Positions 41,819-51,313 of a stretch of 64,000 nt of DNA are shown in pieces. Location: assembly GCF_007489285.1 (NCBI RefSeq), contig NZ_VLIY01000011.1:1-64000 (forward strand), given 5' to 3'. The notes beneath the pieces were generated by a model, which saw only the letters and a list, made by a program, of their open reading frames with translations, had not been told where the DNA came from and searched no databases. Numbering within the stretch: the stretch's first letter is position 1; every line of letters begins with the position of its first letter. The translations under genes were made by a program, and so were the position numbers. The DNA is from Skermania sp. ID1734 (GTDB lineage Bacteria > Actinomycetota > Actinomycetes > Mycobacteriales > Mycobacteriaceae).

Positions 41819-43468
41819 ATGCTGGGGTCGATAGCGAAGCACGTCCAACTCATCTCCGAATCCGCGCGGGCAGTTGGACTACTGGTCCAACGCGGCCTCA
41901 TCGACCCACGCCGCCCGGACTTCACTCTGCAAGCGGCCCGTGACACTCCCCGCTTCGGGCCGGCCGCCGCGCTGATCAGGGTGGGCGCGCGCCGCTACGG
42001 CGACGTCCCGGTACTGGCCGACGAGCGCGGCGAACTCACCTTCACCGGGGTCGACCGCCAATCCAACGCGCTCGCCCACGGCCTGCGGGAACTGGGTCTG
42101 CGCGAGGGCTCGGTGCTCGGCGTGCTGGCCCGCGATCATCGGGGCCTGGTGCTGGCGATGGTGGCGGCCGGCAAGCTCGGCGCGCGACTGGTCATGCTCA
42201 ACACCGGGTTCGCCAAGCCACAATTCGCCGAGGTGGTAGCCCGCGAGCACGTGCAGGCGGTCATGTACGACAGCGAGTTCGAGGGCTTGCTCGACGCGCT
42301 GCCCGAATCGCTGCCCCGGGTGTTGACCTGGGTCGACGGCGACGTGCCCGACGGAGTGCACACCATCGAGTCGCTGGCTGCGGGTCAACCGACCACCGCG
42401 CTGCCCGCACCGGCCACCGCGGGCGGGTTCATCATCCTCACCAGCGGCACCACCGGCCTGCCCAAGGGCGCGCCGCGAACCTCGGTGTCGCCACTGGCCA
42501 GTGCGCAGATGGTGGACCGAATCCCGTTCCCGCGCAAGGATTCTGTGGTCATTGTGAGTCCGCTGTTCCACAGCACCGGCCTGGGGACCTGGTTTGTCAC
42601 CACGGCCCTGGGCAACAAGACGGTGTTGCGCCGACGATTCGACCCGGAGGCGACCCTGCGGATGATCGCCGAACATCGGGCGAAGATGCTGATCGCGGTG
42701 CCCACGATGGTGCACCGCATGGTCGAGCTACCGGCGGAGGTCCGAAAGCGCTATGACACGTCGTCGCTCGAGGTCATTCTCATTGCCGGCTCAGCGCTCT
42801 CACCGGAACTTACCGCGCGAACGCGCGAGGTCTTCGGTGATGTCCTCTACAACCTGTACGGGTCCACCGAGGTCGCCGTGGCGACCGTGGCCACCCCGCA
42901 GGACTTGATTTTGGCGCCCGGAACCGCGGGCCGCTCCCCCGTCACCTGCGAGGTGGCGCTGTTCGACGACGAGGGCCGCCGGATCACGGGCAACAACCGC
43001 ACCGGCCGGATTTTCGTGCGCAGCGGGGCGCCGTTCGAGGGCTACACCGACGGCCGGCACAAGCAGATCATCGACGGCTACATGTCCAGCGGCGACGTCG
43101 GCCACTTCGACTCCCACGGCTTGCTGTTCATCGACGGCCGCGACGACGACATGATCGTCTCCGGTGGCGAGAACGTCTTCCCGCTCGAGGTGGAGAACCT
43201 GCTCATCGAGCGCGACGATGTGTTCGATGCGGCCGTCATCGGTGTGGACGATCCCGAATTCGGAAAGCGGCTGCGCGCCTTCGTCGTTCGGGGAGAAGGC
43301 GCGACGTGCGACGCCGACGAGATCCGCCGGTACGTCAAGGACAACCTGGCCCGCTACAAGGTCCCCCGCGATGTCGTCTTCCTCGACGAACTGCCGCGCA
43401 ATCCAACCGGGAAACTGCTGCGGCGGGTGCTGGCCGAGATGGACGTTCCCGCCACCGAGACGCAGTAA
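41819..43468 (+). CDS. Fatty-acyl-CoA synthetase (FadD) 1 of tandem pair
   Basis: 549 residues from ATG 41819, equal in length to the next gene; a GTG at 41780 is possible. ILTSGTTGLPKGAP is the P-loop of the adenylate-forming family, then YGSTEVA, DGRDDDMIVSGGENVFP and the C-terminal LPRNPTGKLLRR with the catalytic lysine. It activates fatty acids as acyl-AMP and then acyl-CoA (or acyl-AMP only). It resembles FadD2/FadD12-type proteins. It precedes a close paralogue and a PhaC-like gene. Confidence 0.9.
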   Translation: MLGSIAKHVQLISESARAVGLLVQRGLIDPRRPDFTLQAARDTPRFGPAAALIRVGARRYGDVPVLADERGELTFTGVDRQSNALAHGLRELGLREGSVLGVLARDHRGLVLAMVAAGKLGARLVMLNTGFAKPQFAEVVAREHVQAVMYDSEFEGLLDALPESLPRVLTWVDGDVPDGVHTIESLAAGQPTTALPAPATAGGFIILTSGTTGLPKGAPRTSVSPLASAQMVDRIPFPRKDSVVIVSPLFHSTGLGTWFVTTALGNKTVLRRRFDPEATLRMIAEHRAKMLIAVPTMVHRMVELPAEVRKRYDTSSLEVILIAGSALSPELTARTREVFGDVLYNLYGSTEVAVATVATPQDLILAPGTAGRSPVTCEVALFDDEGRRITGNNRTGRIFVRSGAPFEGYTDGRHKQIIDGYMSSGDVGHFDSHGLLFIDGRDDDMIVSGGENVFPLEVENLLIERDDVFDAAVIGVDDPEFGKRLRAFVVRGEGATCDADEIRRYVKDNLARYKVPRDVVFLDELPRNPTGKLLRRVLAEMDVPATETQ

Positions 43469-43548
43469 CAATAGGGTGATCAGGGAATTTTTGACGGCCA
43501 ATTGCGCTGCTAGTCTGCCTTTACGCCCATCTGCTGGAGGTTACTGAC

Positions 43549-45204
43549 GTGATCGGATCTCTGCCCTCGCCCCAAGACTCGCTACGCAAGGTCGGCGACC
43601 TCGCCAAGGGGGCCAACGTCTTGTGGCAGCGCGGACTGTTCAATCCGCTGCGACCCGACGAGGCGCTGCGCTCGATTGTCAACGTCTCCAAGTTCGGTCC
43701 GTTCGCAGGCGTGGTCATGCACGCCGCGCATCGCGACGGTGCTGCTCCGGCGATCGAGGACGAGCGCGGCACTCTCACCTACGCGCAGATCGACGGGCAG
43801 TCCAATGCGCTGGCCCGTGGCCTCGCGGCCAACGGCGTCAAACCGGGTTCCGTCGTGGCGCTGCTCGCCCGCGACCATCGCGGCATGGTGCTGAGCCTGC
43901 TCGCCGGCGGCAAGCTCGGGGTCCGGGTGGTGTTGATGAATACGGGGTTCGCCAAGCCGCAGTTCGCCGACGTCGCCAAGCGCGAGAAAGTGGCGGCCGT
44001 GCTGCTCGACAGCGAGTTCATGGACTTGCTCGACGCCATTCCGCACGACATTCCGCGGATCCTCACCTGGGTGGACGAGAAGGACAACGTCGATCCGAAG
44101 ACGCTCACCATCGACGGCCTCATGCGCGGTCAGTCCACCGCCAGACTGGACCCGCCGGCCAAGCCCGGTGGCATGGTGATTCTCACCAGCGGCACCACCG
44201 GTACCCCGAAGGGCGCCCCGCGCGACAAGGTGTCACCGTTGGCGTCGGCGCAATTCCTGGATCGGGTGCCGCTACCCCGTGGCGAGACGATCATCATGGC
44301 CGCGCCGATTTTCCACGGGACCGGACTCTCCCAGTTCACCCTCAGCCTGGCGCTCGGCAACAAGGTGGTCTTCCAGCAGCGCAAGTTCGATCCGGAACAG
44401 ACGCTGGCGAATATCGCCAAACACCGGGCCACGGCGCTGGTCGTGGTCCCGACGATGCTGCAGCGGATGATCGACGTCGGCCCAGACGTGCTGAAAAAGT
44501 ACGACACCTCGTCGCTGAAGGTGATCTTCGCGGCCGGATCCTCGATCTCGCCCGACCTGAGCAAGCGCACCGAGGAAACGTTCGGACCGGTCCTGTACAA
44601 CCTGTACGGCTCCACCGAGGTCGCCGTCGTCACGGTGGCCACCCCGGAGGACATGCGCAAGGCACCCGGAACCGTCGGCCGTCCGCCGGTCGGTGTGCGG
44701 GTGGAGCTCTATGACGAGAACCGCAAGAAGATCACCAAGCCGGACGAGGTCGGCACCATCTTCGCCTCCAGCGGATTGAGCTTCACCGGTTACACCGACG
44801 GTCGGCACAAGGAAATCGTCGACGGCATGCTCTCCAGCGGCGACGTCGGCCACTTCGACTCCGACGGACTGCTTTTCGTCGACGGCCGCGACGACGACAT
44901 GATCGTCTCCGGCGGCGAGAACGTCTTCCCGCTCGAGGTGGAAAACCTGCTTGCCGACCGCAGCGATGTCCACGAGGCCGCAGTGATCGGCGTCGACGAC
45001 CGGGACTTCGGAAAGCGCTTGCGCGCGTTCGTGGTTCCAGGTCCGGATTCCAAGCGCGACGAGCAGGAGATCAAGGACTACGTCAAGTCGAACCTGGCCC
45101 GTTACAAGGTGCCGCGCGACGTCATCTTTGTCGATGAACTCCCGCGCAATGCGACCGAAAAGTTGTTGCGCAACAAGCTCGCCGAAATGGATATCGACAA
45201 GTGA
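43549..45204 (+). CDS. Fatty-acyl-CoA synthetase (FadD) 2 of tandem pair
   Basis: 551 residues and about the same layout as its upstream neighbour, with shared blocks (DHRGMVLSLLAGGKLG, NTGFAKPQFADV, DGRDDDMIVSGGENVFP). ILTSGTTGTPKGAP and YGSTEVA are intact. In the C-terminal A10 motif, PRNATEKLLRN replaces the usual PRNPTGKLLRR, so the Gly next to the catalytic Lys is Glu; the Lys itself is kept. A GTG start with GGAGG 7 nt upstream. It precedes, by 17 bp, the PhaC-like hydrolase gene. Confidence 0.9.
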   Translation: MIGSLPSPQDSLRKVGDLAKGANVLWQRGLFNPLRPDEALRSIVNVSKFGPFAGVVMHAAHRDGAAPAIEDERGTLTYAQIDGQSNALARGLAANGVKPGSVVALLARDHRGMVLSLLAGGKLGVRVVLMNTGFAKPQFADVAKREKVAAVLLDSEFMDLLDAIPHDIPRILTWVDEKDNVDPKTLTIDGLMRGQSTARLDPPAKPGGMVILTSGTTGTPKGAPRDKVSPLASAQFLDRVPLPRGETIIMAAPIFHGTGLSQFTLSLALGNKVVFQQRKFDPEQTLANIAKHRATALVVVPTMLQRMIDVGPDVLKKYDTSSLKVIFAAGSSISPDLSKRTEETFGPVLYNLYGSTEVAVVTVATPEDMRKAPGTVGRPPVGVRVELYDENRKKITKPDEVGTIFASSGLSFTGYTDGRHKEIVDGMLSSGDVGHFDSDGLLFVDGRDDDMIVSGGENVFPLEVENLLADRSDVHEAAVIGVDDRDFGKRLRAFVVPGPDSKRDEQEIKDYVKSNLARYKVPRDVIFVDELPRNATEKLLRNKLAEMDIDK

Positions 45205-45221
45205 TCTAGAAAGGGTCCGCC

Positions 45222-46286
45222 ATGTCTTCGGTTTTCGACCCGTCCAGAACGCTCGAGCAGCGCCGCCAGGCCGTGGCCAACCTGTTCGACTTCGTGGTCA
45301 AGGGCAATGTCGGAGACAAGACGCGGACCCCGTCGGACGTGATCGACGACGGGCCGCAACGCACCCTGCACCGCTACACGTTCACCGGCACTCCGCAGGG
45401 CGCGCCGGTGTTGCTGGTGCCGCCGCTCGGAGCACAGGCAACGTGCTTCGATCTGCACTCTGGCTGTTCAGTGGCCCAGCACCTGCTGTCCCAACAGCGG
45501 CGCACCTATCTGGTCGACTACGGCGAGATCGGCGTGGGCGAGCGCAGCCTGGGTCTCGAGCACTGGATCGACGGAGTCGTTCCGACCGCCGTGCGCAAAG
45601 TTTCCGAGGACAACGACGGCGCGGACGTCGACCTCGTCGGTTGGTGCCTGGGTGGACTGCTGGCGCTGCTGACCGTGGCCGCGGACCCGAGCCTGCCTGT
45701 GCGTTCGGTGGCCATGGTGGCCAGCCCGTTCGACAACAGCGAGAACCCCTTGGCCGACCCGGTCCGCAAGGTCGGCGCCGTGACCGGCGGACGCGTCTTC
45801 GACAGCACGGTCCGCGCGCTCGGCGGGGTGCCGGCCAAGCTGGTGGAGCAGGGTTTCAAGGCCATGTCGCTGCCGGTGTATCTGAAGAAGTCCGTCACCC
45901 TGTTCAAGCACCGCGACGACCGCGAATTCCTCGCGCACATCGAAGCGGTGGACGATTTGATGAACAGCATGCTGGCCTACCCGGGCCGGGCGACGCTGCA
46001 GGTCTACCACCAGCTGTTTCAGCGCAACGCGTTGGCGTCGGGCACGTTCAAAACGGGCGAGCGCACGATCGATCTGGCCGAGGTCCGGGTGCCCGTCATG
46101 AACGTCGCCGGCACCACCGACACCTTGGTGCCCAAAGGCGTCGCCCACCGCGTCGGCGAGTTGGTGCCGAACGCGCCGAACGTGCGTCTGGAGACGGCAC
46201 CAGGTGGCCACCTCGGCGTGCTGACCGGTCGCAGCGCCGAGACGACCACCTGGGCTTACCTGGACGACTTTCTCAGCTCAAATTGA
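45222..46286 (+). CDS. PhaC-like alpha/beta-hydrolase with Cys nucleophile
   Basis: 354 residues. The nucleophile elbow is GWCLGG, with cysteine where lipases have serine, as in polyhydroxyalkanoate synthases (GxCxG). The acid lies in GTTDTLVP and the histidine in PGGHLGVL. It therefore looks like a PhaC-type acyltransferase or thioesterase that may use acyl-CoA from the adjacent FadD. M. tuberculosis Rv1683 is, as I recall, a fusion of a PhaC-like and a FadD domain. It overlaps the convergent acyl-CoA ligase gene by 14 bp. Confidence 0.85.
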   Translation: MSSVFDPSRTLEQRRQAVANLFDFVVKGNVGDKTRTPSDVIDDGPQRTLHRYTFTGTPQGAPVLLVPPLGAQATCFDLHSGCSVAQHLLSQQRRTYLVDYGEIGVGERSLGLEHWIDGVVPTAVRKVSEDNDGADVDLVGWCLGGLLALLTVAADPSLPVRSVAMVASPFDNSENPLADPVRKVGAVTGGRVFDSTVRALGGVPAKLVEQGFKAMSLPVYLKKSVTLFKHRDDREFLAHIEAVDDLMNSMLAYPGRATLQVYHQLFQRNALASGTFKTGERTIDLAEVRVPVMNVAGTTDTLVPKGVAHRVGELVPNAPNVRLETAPGGHLGVLTGRSAETTTWAYLDDFLSSN

Positions 46287-47910
46287 TCACATTCAGCTCG
46301 CCGTCGGCGTACTGAGCGCGCAGCCGCTTCTTGTCGAACTTGCCGACGCTGGTCTTAGGCACCTCGTTGATGAAGGCCCAACGTTCGGGCAGTTGCCACT
46401 TGGCCACCTTGTCGGCAAGAAACTCGCGGAGCTTTTCGGCGTCGGCCTCGGCGCCCTCCCGCAGCACAGCCGCGACCAGCGGACGCTCGTCCCACTTTTC
46501 GTCCGGCACCCCGAAGACGGCAGCCTCCGCGATGGCCGGGTGGCCCATCACCGCATTCTCGAGGTCCACCGAGGAAATCCACTCACCACCGGACTTGATC
46601 ACGTCCTTGGACCGGTCCACCAGTGTCAGATAACCGTTGGGGCTGATCGTGCCGACGTCGCCGGTACGCAACCAGCCGTTATCGAACTTGTCCGGATCGA
46701 TCTTGGCACCGTCCGGCGAGTAGTAGGACCCGGTGATCCACGGCCCCCGGACCTCCAACTCCCCCAATGCCTTTCCGTCGTTGGGCAGCACCGAACCGTC
46801 ATCACCGACCAGCCGCGCCTGCACGCTCGCCGGGAACCGGCCCTGGGTGATCCGGTACGCGAAGGCTTCGTCTCCGGAGGTGCCGGCCGGCGGGCGGGCC
46901 ACGCTGCCCAGCGGCGAGGTTTCGGTCATCCCCCACGCGTGCAGAATGCGCACGTTGTACTCGTCGTCGAAGGTGCGCATCATCGACGGCGGCACCGCCG
47001 CGCCGCCGACCACGACGTCGCGCAGATGCGAAATATCTTGTGGCGCAACGGCCAAACGGGCCAATACACCTTGCCAGATGGTGGGCACGGCTGCGGCGAA
47101 GGTCGGCTTCTCGGCCGCCATGATGGCCAGCAGCGGCTCGGGCTGCAGGAAGCGATCGGGCATGATGATCGAGGCGCCGGCCATCAGCGACGCGTGCGGC
47201 AGACCCCACGACATGGCGTGGAACATCGGCACGATGGCCAGGGTGGTGTCGGCGTCGGAGAGCGCCATGCCGTTGCTGGCGCAGACCTGCATGGAGTGCA
47301 GCCACATCGAGCGGTGCGAGTACGCGACTCCCTTGGGATCTCCGGTGGTTCCGGAGGTGTAACACATTGCCGCAGCGGATCGTTCGTCGATGTCCGGCCA
47401 GTCGAAGGTATCCGGTTGGCTGGCGAGCAGATCAGTGTAGGAGTGCACCTCGACGCCCGACGGTGCCTCCAGAGACGCCGCATCACCGTTGGCGACAATG
47501 ACGTGTCGCACGGTCTTCAGCGACGGTAGGTACTTGGCGAACATCGGCACCAGCGAGCCGTCGACAATCACCACCTTGTCCTCGGCGTGGTTGGCGATGA
47601 AGATGAGCTGCTCGGGGAACAGCCGGATATTGAGCGTGTGCAGGATCGAGCCCATCGCCGGAATGGCAGTGTAGGCGGCCATGTGTTCGTTGTTGTTCCA
47701 CATGAACGTGCCGACGCGGTCGTCCTTGCCCACTCCGAGGCTTCGTAACGCATTGGCCAGTCGAGCCGACTCCTGCCCGAGTTCACCGAACGTCATCGTG
47801 CGCAGCCCATCGCCGGTCCAGGTGGAGACCGTGGCGGCGGACTGGAAGGTGGCGCCGTACTCGAGGAGGATTGCCAGCGAGAGCGGACCATCCTGCATTG
47901 TGCTCAACAT
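46273..47910 (-). CDS. Medium/long-chain acyl-CoA ligase (FadD14-like)
   Basis: 545 residues. YTSGTTGDPKGV (P-loop), HAWGMTETSP and WLRTGDVG (A8), DRSKDVIKSGGEWISSVDLE and the C-terminal PKTSVGKFDKKRLR (catalytic Lys) are complete. It activates medium- or long-chain fatty acids to CoA esters. It resembles FadD14 in length and motifs; the exact member is uncertain. AAGGAG lies 10 nt before the ATG. Confidence 0.9.
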   Translation of the reverse strand: MLSTMQDGPLSLAILLEYGATFQSAATVSTWTGDGLRTMTFGELGQESARLANALRSLGVGKDDRVGTFMWNNNEHMAAYTAIPAMGSILHTLNIRLFPEQLIFIANHAEDKVVIVDGSLVPMFAKYLPSLKTVRHVIVANGDAASLEAPSGVEVHSYTDLLASQPDTFDWPDIDERSAAAMCYTSGTTGDPKGVAYSHRSMWLHSMQVCASNGMALSDADTTLAIVPMFHAMSWGLPHASLMAGASIIMPDRFLQPEPLLAIMAAEKPTFAAAVPTIWQGVLARLAVAPQDISHLRDVVVGGAAVPPSMMRTFDDEYNVRILHAWGMTETSPLGSVARPPAGTSGDEAFAYRITQGRFPASVQARLVGDDGSVLPNDGKALGELEVRGPWITGSYYSPDGAKIDPDKFDNGWLRTGDVGTISPNGYLTLVDRSKDVIKSGGEWISSVDLENAVMGHPAIAEAAVFGVPDEKWDERPLVAAVLREGAEADAEKLREFLADKVAKWQLPERWAFINEVPKTSVGKFDKKRLRAQYADGELNVINLS

Positions 47911-47980
47911 GTACCGTTAGCTCCTTTGCACCGAAAAAGTGACCGCGATCACTCGCCCACCATACTTTGACGTCTGTCGG

Positions 47981-49108
47981 TCAGCACTCCCGGCGGGCAC
48001 CATCGCCGGCCGTCACGGTGAAGATGTTGGGGGCGCGCAGTTTTGCGGCGGCGAACCGCGCCGCCACACTTTCCGCTACCGCGGCAGCGCTGTCGGCGTT
48101 CACCAGCGCGAGCACGCTGCCGCCAAATCCCCCGCCGACGAGGCGGGCACCGTGGGCACCGCCGTCCAGCGCTGCCGCCACGGCGGCGTCGAGTACCGGG
48201 GTGGAGACCTCGAAGTCGTCGCGTAACGACTCGTGGCTGGCGGTCAGCAACGGGCCGATAGCGCGCGGATCCTCACCCGAACGCAGTGCCGCCACGACAG
48301 CGAGCACCCGAATGTTCTCGCTGGTGACGTGCCTAGCTCGGCTGCGCAACACCGGATCGGTGATGGGGGTCAGGTCGCCGGCATCGCGCAGCGAGGCGGC
48401 GCCGAGGGCTGCGGCCGCCGCCGTGCACTGCTCTCGCCGCCGGGCATATTCACCACTTACCAGCTCGTGTGCGGTATTGGTGTCGATCACCAGCAACTCG
48501 AGGCCGAAGGGTTCGAGCGCTAACGGAATGTGCTGCCATGTTCCGTCACCGAAGTCGAGCAGCAGTGCGTGCCCGCCCGTGCACAGCATCGCGGCGAACT
48601 GATCCAAGGTGCCGGTCGGTGCGCCGACGTAATCGTTCTCGGCGGTGCTGGTGATGTCGACGACCTCGGCGGCGGTCACCTCGATGCCATACAGATCGCG
48701 AACAGCGACCGCCACAGCGCATTCCAGTGCCGCCGACGACGACAGGCCCGCACCCATCGGGACGGCGCCGTCGATGTAGAGGTCCAGGCCGCCCGGCACG
48801 TCGAATCTCCGGTGAAACTCGTAGAGCACCCCCAAGGGGTAGCGCGACCAACCGGGCTCAGGGTTGTCGCCCAATGCCTCCAGCTCGACAGTGACCAGGT
48901 CGGGGGACCGCTGACGTGAAGCGACGCGCACCACCGGGTCGGCGCGGCGCGCCGCAGCACAGCGGGTGACCTGCGGGGTCGCGATGGGCAACGCGTAACC
49001 GAAGTTGTAGTCCGTGTGTTCACCGATGATGTTCACCCGGCCGGGAGCGGCCCAGACACCCGCCGGGTCCACCTCAAACCGCCGCCGAAACGCCGCCCCG
49101 ACGTTCAC
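47981..49108 (-). CDS. galK: Galactokinase
   Basis: 375 residues. GHMP-kinase motifs: APGRVNIIGEHTDYNFG (substrate loop), PMGAGLSSSAALE (ATP loop) and RLVGGGFGGSVLAL (C-terminal motif 3). It phosphorylates galactose to galactose-1-phosphate. A GTG start overlaps the galT stop by 4 bp (GTGA), so galT-galK form a coupled operon of the Leloir pathway; galE is not in the window. Confidence 0.94.
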   Translation of the reverse strand: MNVGAAFRRRFEVDPAGVWAAPGRVNIIGEHTDYNFGYALPIATPQVTRCAAARRADPVVRVASRQRSPDLVTVELEALGDNPEPGWSRYPLGVLYEFHRRFDVPGGLDLYIDGAVPMGAGLSSSAALECAVAVAVRDLYGIEVTAAEVVDITSTAENDYVGAPTGTLDQFAAMLCTGGHALLLDFGDGTWQHIPLALEPFGLELLVIDTNTAHELVSGEYARRREQCTAAAAALGAASLRDAGDLTPITDPVLRSRARHVTSENIRVLAVVAALRSGEDPRAIGPLLTASHESLRDDFEVSTPVLDAAVAAALDGGAHGARLVGGGFGGSVLALVNADSAAAVAESVAARFAAAKLRAPNIFTVTAGDGARREC

Positions 49109-50100
49109 CACGTCACCGCACGCAATTCGGCCGCGACGGCTTCCGGGATCGTGTCGTTGATGAACACACCCATGGCAGATTCCGACGCAGCCAGGTACTT
49201 CAGCTTGTCGGCGGCACGACGGATGGAGAAGACCTGCAGATGCAACCACCACCGCGAGCGGTGCGCGACCGGTGCCTGATGCCACGCGGCGACGTAGGGC
49301 ATCGGCTCGGCGAAGCGGTGCGCGAAGCGATTGAGCACATCGAGGTAGCACCGGACAAACGAATCGCGTTCGGCATCAACTAGTTCCGGAATATTGGCCA
49401 CCCGGCGACGCGGGAACATCAGCACCTCGTACGGCCACCGCGCGGCTTTCGGCACGAATGCGACCCAGTGCTCGTCGGCCACAACCACCCGCTCGTCGGT
49501 CGCCGTTTCCAACGCGAGGTAATCGGCGAAGAGGCTGCCGCCCAGCGGATTCAGCTCGAGCACTCCCCGCGTGCGCGGCGTGATGAACGGATAGGCATAG
49601 ATCTGACCGTGCGGGTGGCTGAGCGTCACGCCGATCTCGCTGCCGTAGTTCTCGAAGCAAAACACCTGGGCTACACCAGGCCTCGCGCCGAGCTCGGCAC
49701 TCCGGTCGGCCCAGACGTCGACCACCAACCGTGCTCGCTCGAAGGAGAGCGAGGCAAACGTTGCGTGGTGATCGCTGGTGAAGCACACCACCTCGCACCG
49801 CTCGAGCGCCGGAAAGCGGTTCTCCAGACTCACCACGGCGTAGTCGTGTTCGGGTATTTCGGTGGCGCGCTCCATGGTGGACGGACACAGCGGGCACCGG
49901 TCTGTCGGCGGCAGGAACGTGCGTGATTGCCGGTGTGCGGCAATCACCACAGGCTCACCAAGCAATGAGTCGAATCGCACGTCGGAAGCGAGCGGGACAC
50001 CCTGGATCTCCCGCCGATCCACCGCCGTGCGTGGTGTGGGAACAGGGTCGAAATAGATGATCTCCCGGTCGTCGACCAAGCGGCGGCGGGTGGCGATCAC
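49105..50100 (-). CDS. galT: Galactose-1-phosphate uridylyltransferase
   Basis: 331 residues. The HPH active site lies in TLSHPHGQIYAYPF, and a zinc-binding CPLC is in TDRCPLCPSTM. It transfers UMP from UDP-glucose to galactose-1-phosphate. GTG start. It precedes galK with a 4-bp overlap. The downstream part WHQAPVAHRSRWWLHLQ is the C-terminal substrate-binding region. Confidence 0.94.
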   Translation of the reverse strand: MIATRRRLVDDREIIYFDPVPTPRTAVDRREIQGVPLASDVRFDSLLGEPVVIAAHRQSRTFLPPTDRCPLCPSTMERATEIPEHDYAVVSLENRFPALERCEVVCFTSDHHATFASLSFERARLVVDVWADRSAELGARPGVAQVFCFENYGSEIGVTLSHPHGQIYAYPFITPRTRGVLELNPLGGSLFADYLALETATDERVVVADEHWVAFVPKAARWPYEVLMFPRRRVANIPELVDAERDSFVRCYLDVLNRFAHRFAEPMPYVAAWHQAPVAHRSRWWLHLQVFSIRRAADKLKYLAASESAMGVFINDTIPEAVAAELRAVTW

Positions 50101-50118
50101 CTCTGCGATTGTGCCAGC

Positions 50119-50322
50119 TCAGTCCGGCGCGTCGTCACCGCTGTCGACCGGCGTGGCCTCCTCGCGCTCCGCCGCGTTGCCGGGAACTCCACTGGCCTTG
50201 CGCTCCTCGATGACCTTGTCCTCCATGCCATCGACGACGTCGCGCAAGTGCTCGTTGGGCTCGGACTGCTCGGCCGACCAAGCGGTGCCGCCGCTGTCCG
50301 AAGGCTGTTCAGAACCGGTCAT
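50119..50322 (-). CDS. Small acidic hypothetical protein
   Basis: 67 residues, rich in Glu, Asp, Ser and Pro (MTGSEQPSDSGGTAWSAEQS...), without hydrophobic segments; probably disordered. AAGGAG 8 nt before the ATG supports expression. It follows the acyltransferase gene on the same strand by 11 bp and is probably co-transcribed. No function can be assigned. Confidence 0.65.
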   Translation of the reverse strand: MTGSEQPSDSGGTAWSAEQSEPNEHLRDVVDGMEDKVIEERKASGVPGNAAEREEATPVDSGDDAPD

Positions 50323-50333
50323 GTGCTGTCTCC

Positions 50334-51260
50334 TTAGCCGAATAGCGGCAGTGTCCGCTTGCGCGCCAGCGCATCCATCCCGGACTGGATACTCGCCTCG
50401 ACCTCTCGGTAAACACTGCGCACGTAGTCCTCGTCGTCGGCGCGCTCGGGATGGGGGTCCACCTCGATCGCCGGCATCAGCCTGGTGCGAATCTTCGCCG
50501 GCAACGGAAACTGCGGCAGTGCCGCCGGTGCGATCCCCCACGGCAACGACACCGCAAGTGGAAAGACCTTGAGCCGCAATATCTTGTCCAGCCGCAGCGT
50601 CCGCGAGAGTCGGTCGCCGCGAATCAGCACCGGCATGGCGTCACCGCCGCCGACTGTGGCGATAGGCACGATCGGCACGCCCGCACGAATTGCCATGCGG
50701 ACGAATCCCGTACGCCCGGCCAGGTTCGCTTTGTCACGTTCATGCCAGGGCCGCAGCGAATCCACCTCACCGCCGGGCCACAGCGCGACGTCGCGACCGT
50801 GGGCCAGGGCGGTGGCGATCGCATCCGGAGCGGCCGGCAGGACGCCCATGGACCGGAAGTAGCGTCCGATGAGTGGGATCGCCATCAACAGGTCATGGGC
50901 GGTGCCGTGCAACGGGCGATCCGGCCCGAAGTGCCGCCACCATTGAACGCCGACGGTCCACGCGTCCCACACGAACGGCGCGCCGGAATGGATGCCGATG
51001 AGCAACACCGGCGCGTCCGGCACGTTCTCCCAGCCGTCCATCTCCATCCGGAACCAATGGTCGATCAGCGGGTTCCAGAAGAACTTCTGCCGGTGCATCA
51101 GTTCCTCGTCCGGCTCCTTCAGCTCCCAGTCGGCGGCCCGATCGGCAACCCAGCCGCGAATGCCGGAGGCATCGGATCGCTTGTCCGCCATCGCACGGCT
51201 GACCTGCTCGGCGTGCTCGCGTGCCTGCTCTTGCACATGTGTCGGCCGTTGGTCAGTCAT
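50334..51260 (-). CDS. Lysophospholipid/PlsC-like acyltransferase
   Basis: 308 residues. A soluble N-terminus (1-60) leads to a membrane-associated acyltransferase core. IGIHSGAPFVWDAW resembles the HX4D-type motif but with a longer spacing (H...D, seven residues apart), and ALWPGGEVDSLRP is the substrate-binding motif; RAGVPIVPIATVGGGD follows. This pattern matches the mycobacterial DAGAT/PlsC-like acyltransferases. It probably acylates glycerolipids. The spaced motif makes the exact subfamily uncertain. Confidence 0.8.
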   Translation of the reverse strand: MTDQRPTHVQEQAREHAEQVSRAMADKRSDASGIRGWVADRAADWELKEPDEELMHRQKFFWNPLIDHWFRMEMDGWENVPDAPVLLIGIHSGAPFVWDAWTVGVQWWRHFGPDRPLHGTAHDLLMAIPLIGRYFRSMGVLPAAPDAIATALAHGRDVALWPGGEVDSLRPWHERDKANLAGRTGFVRMAIRAGVPIVPIATVGGGDAMPVLIRGDRLSRTLRLDKILRLKVFPLAVSLPWGIAPAALPQFPLPAKIRTRLMPAIEVDPHPERADDEDYVRSVYREVEASIQSGMDALARKRTLPLFG

Positions 51261-51313
51261 GAAAGCCCGGTTACCCAGATGCCGTGACGACTATTCGTGC
51301 GGCGGGCCGGCAA

